Shown: positions 1-6,339 of the stretch, piece after piece
Numbering within the stretch: position 1 is the first letter of the stretch
How the letters are laid out: every line of letters begins with the position of its first letter
From: Muribaculaceae bacterium
Lineage (GTDB): Bacteria > Bacteroidota > Bacteroidia > Bacteroidales > Muribaculaceae
Direction of reading: 5' to 3'
Length of the DNA: 7,752 nt
Assembly: GCA_020026215.1 (NCBI GenBank)
Contig: JAHHQT010000088.1
Span: forward strand, 1 to 7,752
Notes under the pieces: model-generated
Database searches by the model: none
Told to the model about the DNA's origin: nothing
What the model saw: the letters and a program-made list of their open reading frames with translations, nothing else
Position numbers and translations under genes: made by a program

Positions 1-19
1 TAGGTAACCGCCCCCTTAG

Positions 20-55
20 AACAGGTCAGAACGAAAGTTTTGACCTGTTTTTTTT
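20..55 (+). terminator. Rho-independent terminator of an upstream gene
   Basis: A near-perfect 13-bp stem (20-32 pairing with 37-49, one G-T wobble) closes on a GAAA tetraloop with a C-G closing pair at 32/37. A run of eight T follows at 48-55. This is a textbook intrinsic terminator for transcription on the + strand. The opposite strand has no U-tract after the stem, so it should act in one direction. The gene it terminates lies left of the window. The TAG at 1-3 could be its stop codon, but I cannot confirm the frame. Confidence 0.93.
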
Positions 56-146
56 GTATCTACTAGAAAATACTTGATGAGGTATTTAGTATTCTCGATT
101 CTCCAAAAAATAAAATAAATTACTTTTTTCTTCAGCTATCAAATGT

Positions 147-154
147 TATCTTTG
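147..154 (+). promoter_or_regulatory. Bacteroidetes-type -7 promoter box
   Basis: TATCTTTG matches the TAnnTTTG -7 consensus of the Bacteroidetes primary sigma factor. It lies 60 bp before the ATG at 214, between the upstream terminator and the first gene of the cluster, which is where a promoter is expected. A T-rich stretch at 124-129 sits near the expected -33 position, but it is not a clear TTTG box. Transcription would start near 160-165, leaving a leader of about 50 nt. It probably drives the whole run of genes to 6224. Confidence 0.62.
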
Positions 155-204
155 TATTTGATATAAAATGTAACAAAATTGACGATTTTGTGCATATTAA
201 AAAA

Positions 205-211
205 AGGAAGG
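205..211 (+). promoter_or_regulatory. Ribosome binding site that fixes the start at 214
   Basis: AGGAAGG lies 2 bp before the ATG at 214. The same frame also opens at a GTG at 190, but that codon has no purine-rich site before it and would put eight charged and polar residues ahead of the signal peptide. The ATG at 214 is therefore preferred. The spacing is short, so the match supports the choice without being ideal. Confidence 0.5.
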
Positions 212-213
212 TC

Positions 214-1116
214 ATGAACAAATTTATATTGAATATAGCACTTCTTGTTTCTTTGTTGGCTTGCGCATTCAACGGGTGGGCACAAGAAGTAAAACCTCTT
301 TTCCCTTATCCTGAAATTCCAGAAACTGTCAAGCAAGTGAATATGCGTGCCAATTTCATGGTGGAACACTTGTGGGAAGTTTGCGATTTGGAAAAGAACA
401 CTATTGATAATGTTGATTCTTTCAGAGAAACATTTACAGACTACATTTCTTTCTTTGTTCTTGCTGATGTGGAAAAGGTGGATGAGTCGGTGAAGAATTT
501 CGTAAAGCGAGTTTCCAAAAACTCTCAGAATCTGAATAATGTGAAGAATTTTGTGGATACAGAAGTTTATCATCCAAATTCACGTTATTACAGTGATGAT
601 ATTTATATTTTGTTTGCCCGTAATTTTATGGAATCCAAGAAGGTCTCTAAAGAAGCAAAACGTATCTATGAAGAAAATATCCAAAGGTTGACTTCTTCTA
701 AAATCAGTTCTGTATTTGGAGATATTCAAGTTAACAGGGATGGTAAGAAAACAAACTTGCATTCTTTGGATTCTGAATTTACGATCCTTTTCTTCAACGT
801 GGAGAATTGTGAGGATTGCTCTATCTACAAAATCAGAATGAGTGCAGACATTGCTACCAATCGTTTGATTGATAATGGTATTATCAATATCGTTTCGGTC
901 TACGATATGGAAGATGCTGAAGCTGATGCAGACATAGCCAAGGAATCAAAAAACTGGTACACTGCAAAAGTGGAAGACATGAACGGAAAATACGATATGC
1001 GATTGTTGCCATGTGTCTATATATTAGGTAAAGACAAAAAAATCATTGCCAAAAGCCCGAACATTATTGACTTGTTGAACTTGATGGCACAAACAGCTAA
1101 TGCAAAAGGTGTTTAA
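214..1116 (+). CDS. Exported DUF5106-type thioredoxin-like protein
   Basis: This is a 300-residue protein starting at ATG 214. Residues 1-23 are a signal peptide (short basic n-region, hydrophobic core 5-19). It either ends in a lipobox-like L-L-A-C with lipidation at C17, or is cut by signal peptidase I after GWA (residue 23), so the protein is periplasmic or an envelope lipoprotein. Residues about 40-165 are a helical region resembling DUF5106 (MRANFMVEHLWEVCDLE at 44-60). Residues about 170-295 look like a thioredoxin fold: strand ILFFNVENCEDC with a CXXC at C199/C202, then strand NIVSVYD, then the expected cis-proline position at P266 (RLLPCVYIL) followed by a beta hairpin (LGKDKKIIAKS). 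In such proteins the CXXC usually reduces or isomerises disulfides in exported proteins. That activity is inferred here. The partner and substrate are unknown. It is the first gene after the promoter, 22 bp ahead of a DoxX-family gene. Family assignment is by recall of motifs only. Confidence 0.8.
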   Translation: MNKFILNIALLVSLLACAFNGWAQEVKPLFPYPEIPETVKQVNMRANFMVEHLWEVCDLEKNTIDNVDSFRETFTDYISFFVLADVEKVDESVKNFVKRVSKNSQNLNNVKNFVDTEVYHPNSRYYSDDIYILFARNFMESKKVSKEAKRIYEENIQRLTSSKISSVFGDIQVNRDGKKTNLHSLDSEFTILFFNVENCEDCSIYKIRMSADIATNRLIDNGIINIVSVYDMEDAEADADIAKESKNWYTAKVEDMNGKYDMRLLPCVYILGKDKKIIAKSPNIIDLLNLMAQTANAKGV

Positions 1117-1138
1117 ATATTATATAAATTAAGTAATT

Positions 1139-1645
1139 ATGAACCGCAAACTAAAACGTTTATTCTTCAATGGGACATACCGTTCGTTTGGCAATCTTGC
1201 TAGATTCTTTATGCGTATGTTTGCCGGAATTTTATTTTTACAATTCGGTATCCGTCAAATGACAAAATTTGATGAGTTGGTCAACTTTTTCCCAGAGGTG
1301 TTCGGAATGAGTTCTCAAACATCATTGACATTGATGATAACGATTGAAGTGTTGTGTTCAGTATTGATTATATTTGGTTTCTGTACACGTATAGCAGCCA
1401 TATTCCCGATGGTATCCATGCTAATTGCTGAATATTTTGTCTATTTCGGTAAAATATCTGCCGTAATGATGATGGGGTGGACTGAAAATGCGTTTACAAA
1501 TGCCGGTCAGTTGGGATTCGTTCCTATTATGTTTGTAGGAATGTTCTTCTTTATTGTATTGGCAGGACCGGGTAAGGTTTCAGTGGACTATTTGATGTTG
1601 CTTTACTTTACCAATAAAGAAAATTTAAATGAATTAAACTTGTAG
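1139..1645 (+). CDS. DoxX-family integral membrane protein
   Basis: This is a 168-residue protein with four predicted membrane segments at about 21-41, 63-82, 84-103 and 125-142. It has the hallmarks of the DoxX family: an early Gly-rich helix ending in GIRQMTKF (37-44), the second helix ending in GFCTR (80-84), and the closing GPGKVSVD motif (143-150), which corresponds to the GPGxxSLD of the family. Family members relate to the small subunit of archaeal thiosulfate:quinone oxidoreductase and to mycobacterial DoxX, which takes part in a membrane oxidoreductase complex. The actual reaction in Bacteroidetes is unknown to me. C73 and C82 are both in or at the end of helix 2. The gene lies 22 bp after the thioredoxin-like gene and 9 bp before mnmA, so all three are probably co-transcribed. 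No Shine-Dalgarno sequence is evident (AAGTAATT precedes the ATG). The family call is firm and the function is open. Confidence 0.82.
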   Translation: MNRKLKRLFFNGTYRSFGNLARFFMRMFAGILFLQFGIRQMTKFDELVNFFPEVFGMSSQTSLTLMITIEVLCSVLIIFGFCTRIAAIFPMVSMLIAEYFVYFGKISAVMMMGWTENAFTNAGQLGFVPIMFVGMFFFIVLAGPGKVSVDYLMLLYFTNKENLNELNL

Positions 1646-1654
1646 TTTTGGAAT

Positions 1655-2731
1655 ATGAAAATAGCAGTATTGATATCTGGAGGCGTGGACAGTGCCGTTG
1701 TAGTTCATAAATTGAAAGAAGAAGGACACGACTTGACATTGTTCTATATTCGTATCGGTATGGATAATGGGGAAGGTGATTGCTCTGCTGAAGAGGACAT
1801 TGAAATGTGTACCAGCATTGCACACAAATATGGTTTGCCTTTCAATGTCGTTTCTTTGCACGAGGAATATTGGGAAAATGTAATGGAGTATGCTTTGCGT
1901 ACCGTAAAACAAGGTTTGACTCCTAATCCTGATATGATGTGTAACAAAATGATCAAATTTGGTTATTTCGAACAACGTTGGGGTAAAGAATTTGATTTGA
2001 CAGCTACTGGTCACTATGCTACTACTGATTTTGTAGATGGTAAAAAATATTTGGCTACAGCTGTTGACCCTGTGAAAGACCAAACAGACTTTTTGGCTCA
2101 AATCAGCTATGAACAGTTGAGTCACTTGATTTTCCCTATCGGTTCACTTCCTAAGAGCGAAGTGCGTCGTATTGCCGTTGATTCTAAAATGCCAAATGCT
2201 TATCGTAAGGACAGCCAGGGAATTTGTTTCTTGGGTAAAATCAATTACAATGATTTTATTCGCCGTCATTTGGGTGAGCGCAAGGGAAATATTATTGAAT
2301 TGGAAACCGGAAAGAAAATCGGTGAGCATAAAGGTTTTTGGTTCCATACAATCGGACAGCGCAAGGGCTTGGGCTTGAGCGGTGGTCCTTGGTATGTCGT
2401 CAAGAAAAATGTGGAAGACAATACTATTTATGTCAGCAATGGATATGACACTGAAAAACAATATGGCAAACAACTTCATATTGACGAAATGCATTTCATT
2501 TCAGGAAATCCATGGGAAGGAATTACTGACCCTGTTGACATTATGTTCAAGAACCGTCATACTCCTGAATTCTTCAAAGCTAAATTCGTCCCACTTGGCG
2601 GCTCTGAATATTTGATTGAATCAGAAAAGAAGGTGCAGGGTATTGCTCCGGGACAATTTGCTGTAATTTATGATGCTACAGGCCATTTGTGCTATGGTAG
2701 TGGTGTGATTACCGGTAGAAAAATAAAATAA
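1655..2731 (+). CDS. mnmA: tRNA-specific 2-thiouridylase MnmA
   Basis: This cytoplasmic enzyme adds sulfur to C2 of the wobble uridine U34 in tRNA-Lys, -Glu and -Gln, using ATP to adenylate the uridine and a persulfide as sulfur donor. The 358-residue length is normal for the family. The PP-loop SGGVDS is at 8-13. The catalytic D-x-x-C pair is D93/C96 in TPNPDMMCN, matching D99/C102 of E. coli. The persulfide-carrying second cysteine is C191 in SQGICFLG, matching C199 of E. coli. HTIGQRKGLG at 231-240 and the C-terminal beta-barrel motif VQGIAPGQFAVIYD at 327-340 complete the family pattern. All active-site residues are intact. The gene sits between doxX (9 bp gap) and a BFN-family gene (7 bp gap). 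Bacteroides genomes often carry more than one MnmA paralogue, so another copy may exist elsewhere in this genome. That point rests on general knowledge and cannot be seen in this window. Confidence 0.96.
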   Translation: MKIAVLISGGVDSAVVVHKLKEEGHDLTLFYIRIGMDNGEGDCSAEEDIEMCTSIAHKYGLPFNVVSLHEEYWENVMEYALRTVKQGLTPNPDMMCNKMIKFGYFEQRWGKEFDLTATGHYATTDFVDGKKYLATAVDPVKDQTDFLAQISYEQLSHLIFPIGSLPKSEVRRIAVDSKMPNAYRKDSQGICFLGKINYNDFIRRHLGERKGNIIELETGKKIGEHKGFWFHTIGQRKGLGLSGGPWYVVKKNVEDNTIYVSNGYDTEKQYGKQLHIDEMHFISGNPWEGITDPVDIMFKNRHTPEFFKAKFVPLGGSEYLIESEKKVQGIAPGQFAVIYDATGHLCYGSGVITGRKIK

Positions 2732-2738
2732 TGCCGTT

Positions 2739-3335
2739 ATGCAAGAGCGTGTTAGACTGACTGTTTTGGGTATTACCTACAATCAAGTGAGTAATGGGGC
2801 TTATGCTTTAATTCTTTCGCAATACGAAGGAAATTATCGCATACCGATTGTCATTGGTGTAGCCGAAGCCCAATCTATTGCTGCTTATTTGAAGAATGTG
2901 ACATTCTCACGTCCATTGACGCATGAAATGTTCCAGTCTGTACTCTCTGCATTTGGTGTGGAGGTGAAAGAAGTTTATATCTATCGTTTTGAAGACGGTG
3001 TTTTCTATTCTGAAATTACATTTGACGATGGAGAACGCGAAATCAAGATAGACAGTCGTACTTCTGATGCTGTGGCTTTGTCATTGCGTTACAATGCACC
3101 TATTTATACAACAGAAAAAATATTGAAAGAAGTAGGATTTGAAATCGACCTTGATGGAGAACGCATTGGGGACGATGATAATTCTACTCCTGTTTTTGAT
3201 ATACGTAAGATTCCTTTGGAAAAATTCTCTATTGCTGAATTGAATAAGATGCTTGAACGAAGTATCGACAAGGAAGATTACGAACGTGCCGCTGAAATCA
3301 AGGAGGCCATCGATTCAAAGAAAAAAGAAATTTAA
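2739..3335 (+). CDS. Bifunctional nuclease (DUF151) family protein with C-terminal UVR motif
   Basis: This is a 198-residue protein. Residues about 4-130 are a DUF151/BFN domain, recognised by YALILSQYEGNYRIPIVIGVAEAQSIA (22-48), RPLTHEMF (58-65) and IDSRTSDAVALSLR (104-117). Residues about 164-195 form a UVR motif (IAELNKMLERSIDKEDYERAAEIKEAI), the helical hairpin that mediates contacts between UvrB and UvrC and also occurs in some stress and protease adaptor proteins. A linker rich in Asp (136-150) joins the two. Plant BFN proteins of this family have been reported to have RNase and DNase activity, but no activity has been assigned to this protein. Biochemical function in Bacteroidetes is an inference. 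There is no signal peptide, so it is cytoplasmic. The gene begins 7 bp after the mnmA stop. An ATG overlapping that stop (2731) opens only a nine-codon frame, so ATG 2739 is the start. Confidence 0.9.
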   Translation: MQERVRLTVLGITYNQVSNGAYALILSQYEGNYRIPIVIGVAEAQSIAAYLKNVTFSRPLTHEMFQSVLSAFGVEVKEVYIYRFEDGVFYSEITFDDGEREIKIDSRTSDAVALSLRYNAPIYTTEKILKEVGFEIDLDGERIGDDDNSTPVFDIRKIPLEKFSIAELNKMLERSIDKEDYERAAEIKEAIDSKKKEI

Positions 3336-3375
3336 TATCATAAATCAACTCTGAAAAAATTAAAATTTAATCATA

Positions 3376-4701
3376 ATGAAGAATATTAAAGTCAGACTTG
3401 CGGTGATGAACTTTTTACAGTTCGCCGTATGGGGAGCCTATCTAACTTGTATAGGTAATTATCTTGGTGGCGTTGGAAAAGGAGATTTGATTCCTTGGGT
3501 ATATTCCATCCAAGGTATCGTTTCTATTTTCATGCCTGCTGTAATGGGTATTTTGGCCGATAAATACATCCAACCACAACGATTGTTGGGTATTTGCCAT
3601 GCCATTGCAGGGCTATTCATGTTAGGTTGCTGGTATCTTGGACTTAGTGCAGGAGCTCAACTTCCTGGACATTTGTTCATCACGTTCTATACTATCAGTG
3701 TTGCTTTCTATATGCCGACTTTGGCATTGTCCAATACTGTTGCGTTCTCCATATTACGTCAGGCTAATCTTGATACAGTCAAGGCGTTCCCGCCAATCCG
3801 TGTGTTGGGAACTGTCGGTTTCATTGCAACCATGTGGTTTGTAAACTGTGCTACTTTGACTAGTGACGGTGAATTCTTCTTTACACTTGATAAACATATC
3901 GGTCGTTTCCAATATACTTATATGCAGTTGTTTATTTCCGGAGCTCTAGGCTTGTTGTTGGCAGCATACTGCTTTACATTGCCGGTTTGTCCGTTGCATA
4001 AAGACAATGGTAAAAAGAAAACTATTGCCGAAATATTCGATTTGGATGCATTTCGCTTATTCAAGACAAAGAAAATGGCTTTGTTCTTCATTTTCTCCAT
4101 GTTATTGGGCATGTCTTTGCAAGTAACCAACGGTTATGCAACTCCGTTCATCACCAGTTTCAAGGGAGATCCAATGTTTGCTGATACATTCGGTGCAAAC
4201 AATGCCACTTTGTTGACTTCATTGTCACAAATTTCTGAAGCATTGTGTATCTTGTTGATTCCATTCTTCTTAAGCCGTTATGGCATCAAACGCGTGATGT
4301 TAATTGCCATGTTCGCTTGGGTTTTCCGTTTCGGTTTGTTCGGCTTGGGTAATCCTGGTAGCGGCGTTTGGATGTTTATCCTTTCAATGATTGTCTATGG
4401 CGTGGCATTTGACTTTTTCAATGTATCTGGTGCATTGTTCGTTGAAAAAGAGACAGATTCAAGTATCCAGGCATCAGCACAAGGCTTGTTCATGTTGATG
4501 ACAAATGGTATTGGTGCTTCCATCGGTACATTGGCAGCCGGTGCAATTGTTGAACATTACTGTTCATGGCAGATGGTAGGTGACGGCTCATACTTATTGG
4601 GCGACTGGCAAATGCCTTGGTTTATCTTTGCAAGCTATTCATTGGTAGTTGCCATTGCCTTTGCATTGATATTCAAATATAAACACGTTAGAGAAAACTA
4701 A
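3376..4701 (+). CDS. nupG: Nucleoside:H+ symporter, NupG family (MFS)
   Basis: This is a 441-residue inner-membrane permease that resembles E. coli NupG (as I recall its sequence) along nearly its whole length. It should import nucleosides with protons for salvage. Shared blocks include FLQFAVWGAYLT (13-24), MPAVMGILADK (53-63), AFPPIRVLGTVGFI (137-150), FFIFSMLLGMSLQVTN (237-252), SQISEALCILLIPFFLSRYGIK (284-305), VYGVAFDFFNVSGALFVEKE (340-359), SAQGLFMLMTNG (367-378) and the C-terminal KYKHVRE. Positions lining the nucleoside site of E. coli NupG, as I recall them, are kept: R142, T146, F149, Q249, N252, Q285, E288, Y341 and F345. Two stretches are longer than in E. coli: about 14 residues around 162-178 (between two transmembrane helices) and a few around 400-410 before the last helix. 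Twelve membrane segments are expected. The gene follows the BFN gene after 40 bp and precedes rsmE by 10 bp. Substrate range cannot be read from the sequence. Confidence 0.92.
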   Translation: MKNIKVRLAVMNFLQFAVWGAYLTCIGNYLGGVGKGDLIPWVYSIQGIVSIFMPAVMGILADKYIQPQRLLGICHAIAGLFMLGCWYLGLSAGAQLPGHLFITFYTISVAFYMPTLALSNTVAFSILRQANLDTVKAFPPIRVLGTVGFIATMWFVNCATLTSDGEFFFTLDKHIGRFQYTYMQLFISGALGLLLAAYCFTLPVCPLHKDNGKKKTIAEIFDLDAFRLFKTKKMALFFIFSMLLGMSLQVTNGYATPFITSFKGDPMFADTFGANNATLLTSLSQISEALCILLIPFFLSRYGIKRVMLIAMFAWVFRFGLFGLGNPGSGVWMFILSMIVYGVAFDFFNVSGALFVEKETDSSIQASAQGLFMLMTNGIGASIGTLAAGAIVEHYCSWQMVGDGSYLLGDWQMPWFIFASYSLVVAIAFALIFKYKHVREN

Positions 4702-4711
4702 AAATACAGAT

Positions 4712-5425
4712 ATGCATAGATTTTATGCTCCTGATATAGAATCGACAATGCTGCTCCCTGATGAAGAGGCGCAGCATTGTGTGCGTGTTCTACGTCTTTC
4801 GGCAGGCGCTGAAATTGAAGTCGTTGACGGAAAGGGAAATCTTTTCTTGTGTCGCATCAGTGAGGCTACCAATAAAAAATGTAGCGTAGAAATTGTGGAC
4901 AAAACATACATTTCGAATCATTGGGGATGCCATATTACTGTGGTAATTGCCCCGACCAAAAATATGGACCGTTTGGAATGGATGGTGGAAAAGGTGACAG
5001 AAATGGGGGTTGACCGTATTATTCCTGTTTTTTGCCGTTATTCTGAAAGAAAAGTTTTGAAAACAGAACGTCTTCAGAAGATTATGGTTTCAGCCATGAA
5101 ACAGTCTTTGAAAACTGTTTTGCCGGAACTTTGTGAACTGACCCCTATAAGTGATGTCATCAAAAGTGATTTTGACGGACATAAATTCATAGCATACTGT
5201 GATAAGGAAATAGAAAGACGTAATTTCGCCTGCGAGTATAAGAAAGGTGAAAATGTGATGATAATGATCGGTCCGGAAGGTGATTTCAGCAAAGAGGAAA
5301 TTCGCGCTTCATTGGATGCCGGTTTTGTTCCTGTAACGCTTGGCAATAGCCGTTTGCGTACTGAGACAGCAGGAGTTTTTGCTTGTGCTGCGATTCATAC
5401 AATTAATCAATTAAATTATGCTTAA
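4712..5425 (+). CDS. rsmE: 16S rRNA (uracil1498-N3)-methyltransferase RsmE
   Basis: This enzyme methylates N3 of U1498 in 16S rRNA in the assembled 30S subunit, using S-adenosylmethionine. The 237-residue protein has an N-terminal PUA-like RNA-binding part with the HxxxVLRL signature (H22 to L29) and a C-terminal SPOUT domain whose trefoil knot binds SAM. Knot motifs are IGPEGDFSKEE (186-196) and LGNSRLRTETA (210-220). Also present are EKVTEMGV (93-100) and MKQSLKTVLPEL (129-140), which stands where many homologues have an EQSGR-type motif. Length and motifs are normal and the active site looks intact. Its stop overlaps the kdsA start by 8 bp, so translation of the two is likely coupled. Its ATG lies 10 bp after nupG with no clear Shine-Dalgarno sequence. 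Confidence 0.95.
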   Translation: MHRFYAPDIESTMLLPDEEAQHCVRVLRLSAGAEIEVVDGKGNLFLCRISEATNKKCSVEIVDKTYISNHWGCHITVVIAPTKNMDRLEWMVEKVTEMGVDRIIPVFCRYSERKVLKTERLQKIMVSAMKQSLKTVLPELCELTPISDVIKSDFDGHKFIAYCDKEIERRNFACEYKKGENVMIMIGPEGDFSKEEIRASLDAGFVPVTLGNSRLRTETAGVFACAAIHTINQLNYA

Positions 5426-6224
5426 TCAACTCAAATCATCTGTGTCAAACAATTTCTTTCTGCTTGCCGGACCTTGTGTTATCGAGGGCGAGGCAATGGC
5501 AATGGATATTGCAGGGCACATCGTAGAAATAACCAAGCGATTGAATATTCCTTATGTATTCAAAGGCAGTTATAGAAAAGCGAATCGTTCAAGAATTGAT
5601 TCATTTACTGGAATAGGAGACATTAAGGCTCTCGAAATATTGAAAAAGGTTAGGGATGAATATCACATCCCGGTTGTGACAGATATTCATTCTGTAGAAG
5701 AAGCCGCGATGGCAGCTGAATATGTAGATGTATTGCAAATCCCTGCTTTCTTGTGCAGACAGACCGACTTATTGGTTGCTGCTGCCAAAACAGGCAAAAT
5801 GGTGAACATCAAAAAAGGACAGTTCCTTTCTCCAGAAGCAATGGAGTTCGCAGTAAATAAAGTGCGTGATGCCGGAAACAATGATGTGGCGATTACAGAA
5901 CGCGGCACTACGTTCGGATACCAGGATTTGATTGTAGATTTCCGCGGTATCCCAGTAATGAAACAGTTTGCTCCAGTTATCTTGGATGTAACTCACTCAT
6001 TACAAAAGCCTAATCAAACTTGTGGCGTAACAGGTGGTCTTCCTCATTTGATTGAGACATTGGCCCGTACAGGTATTGCGTCAGGTGTTGACGGCTTGTT
6101 TATGGAAACACACCAAAATCCGGCTGTTGCAAAATCGGATGGTGCAAATATGTTGCCTCTTGAAAAAATTGAGGGATTATTAGAAAGATTGACAGAGTTG
6201 AGAATGACAATCAACAAACTATAA
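5418..6224 (+). CDS. kdsA: 3-deoxy-8-phosphooctulonate synthase KdsA, metal-dependent type
   Basis: This cytoplasmic enzyme condenses phosphoenolpyruvate with D-arabinose 5-phosphate to make Kdo-8-phosphate, the precursor of Kdo in the LPS core. The 268-residue TIM-barrel protein is slightly shorter than the E. coli enzyme (284) and close to the Aquifex one. Key motifs are AGPCVIE (17-23), FKGSYRKANRS (48-58), where KANRS separates KdsA from DAHP synthases, QIPAFLCRQTDLL (107-119), NIKKGQFLSPE (130-140), ERGTTFGY (161-168), DVTHSLQKP (190-198) and FMETHQNP (228-235). The four metal ligands of the metal-dependent class are all present: C20, H193, E230 and D241. E. coli, which needs no metal, has Asn at the cysteine position. 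The start at ATG 5418 overlaps rsmE by 8 bp. No later ATG upstream of AGPC is available in this frame, so the start is well supported. It is the last gene of the cluster. It implies that the organism makes Kdo-containing LPS, as expected for Bacteroidales. Confidence 0.96.
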   Translation: MLNQLKSSVSNNFFLLAGPCVIEGEAMAMDIAGHIVEITKRLNIPYVFKGSYRKANRSRIDSFTGIGDIKALEILKKVRDEYHIPVVTDIHSVEEAAMAAEYVDVLQIPAFLCRQTDLLVAAAKTGKMVNIKKGQFLSPEAMEFAVNKVRDAGNNDVAITERGTTFGYQDLIVDFRGIPVMKQFAPVILDVTHSLQKPNQTCGVTGGLPHLIETLARTGIASGVDGLFMETHQNPAVAKSDGANMLPLEKIEGLLERLTELRMTINKL

Positions 6225-6251
6225 TATCTTGTCAATTAGTCTATAAAGTTA

Positions 6252-6280
6252 ATGAATAGAGCATTTTTTGCTCTGTTTAT
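6252..6280 (+). terminator. Hairpin after kdsA, possible weak terminator
   Basis: A 12-bp imperfect stem (6252-6263 with 6269-6280, two G-T wobbles, core AGAGCA/TGCTCT) closes on a five-T loop. It begins 27 bp after the kdsA stop and sits before the next promoter-like box. No T-run follows the stem, unlike the terminator at 20-55, so it may work poorly, act as a 3'-end stabiliser, or not terminate at all. An alternative outer pairing, CTATAAA (6241-6247) with TTTATAG (6276-6282), competes for the same bases. Confidence 0.4.
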
Positions 6281-6304
6281 AGGTGAAAATAGGATTAAAT
6301 TTTA

Positions 6305-6312
6305 TATTTTTG
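6305..6312 (+). promoter_or_regulatory. Bacteroidetes-type -7 promoter box before the acyl-CoA synthetase gene
   Basis: TATTTTTG fits the TAnnTTTG consensus. It lies 27 bp before the ATG at 6340 and downstream of the hairpin after kdsA. No convincing -33 TTTG is present at the expected distance. Transcription from it would start near 6318-6322, giving a leader of about 20 nt. The surroundings are very AT-rich, so a chance match is possible. Confidence 0.5.
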
Positions 6313-6339
6313 TAAAATCTGGTTCTAAATAATCGAATT

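Noticed and set aside
1..19. End of an RNA gene or coding region at the left edge
   Set aside because: The stretch is too short to identify. There is no CCA end or recognisable rRNA sequence, and a TAG at the first bases is not enough to call a gene.
190..192. GTG as start of the thioredoxin-like protein
   Set aside because: It adds eight mostly basic residues before a good signal peptide and has no purine-rich site. ATG 214 has AGGAAGG just upstream.
139..573. Open frame on the minus strand over the start of the thioredoxin-like gene
   Set aside because: It covers the promoter and signal-peptide region of a well-supported plus-strand gene, has no recognisable domain and has a composition typical of an antisense shadow.
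1634..2125. Long minus-strand open frame of 163 codons opposite mnmA
   Set aside because: The mnmA frame has every catalytic motif. The antisense product has no family resemblance and extends across the doxX-mnmA junction.
2172..2615. Two shorter plus-strand open frames inside mnmA, which could suggest a frameshift
   Set aside because: The main mnmA frame is unbroken for 358 codons with C191 and the C-terminal barrel motif in frame, so these are chance frames.
5099..5120. 7-bp inverted repeat (AAACAGT/ACTGTTT) within rsmE
   Set aside because: It lies in the middle of a coding region, has an 8-nt loop and no nearby gene end. It is explained by repeated Lys/Thr/Val codons and is expected by chance in AT-rich DNA.
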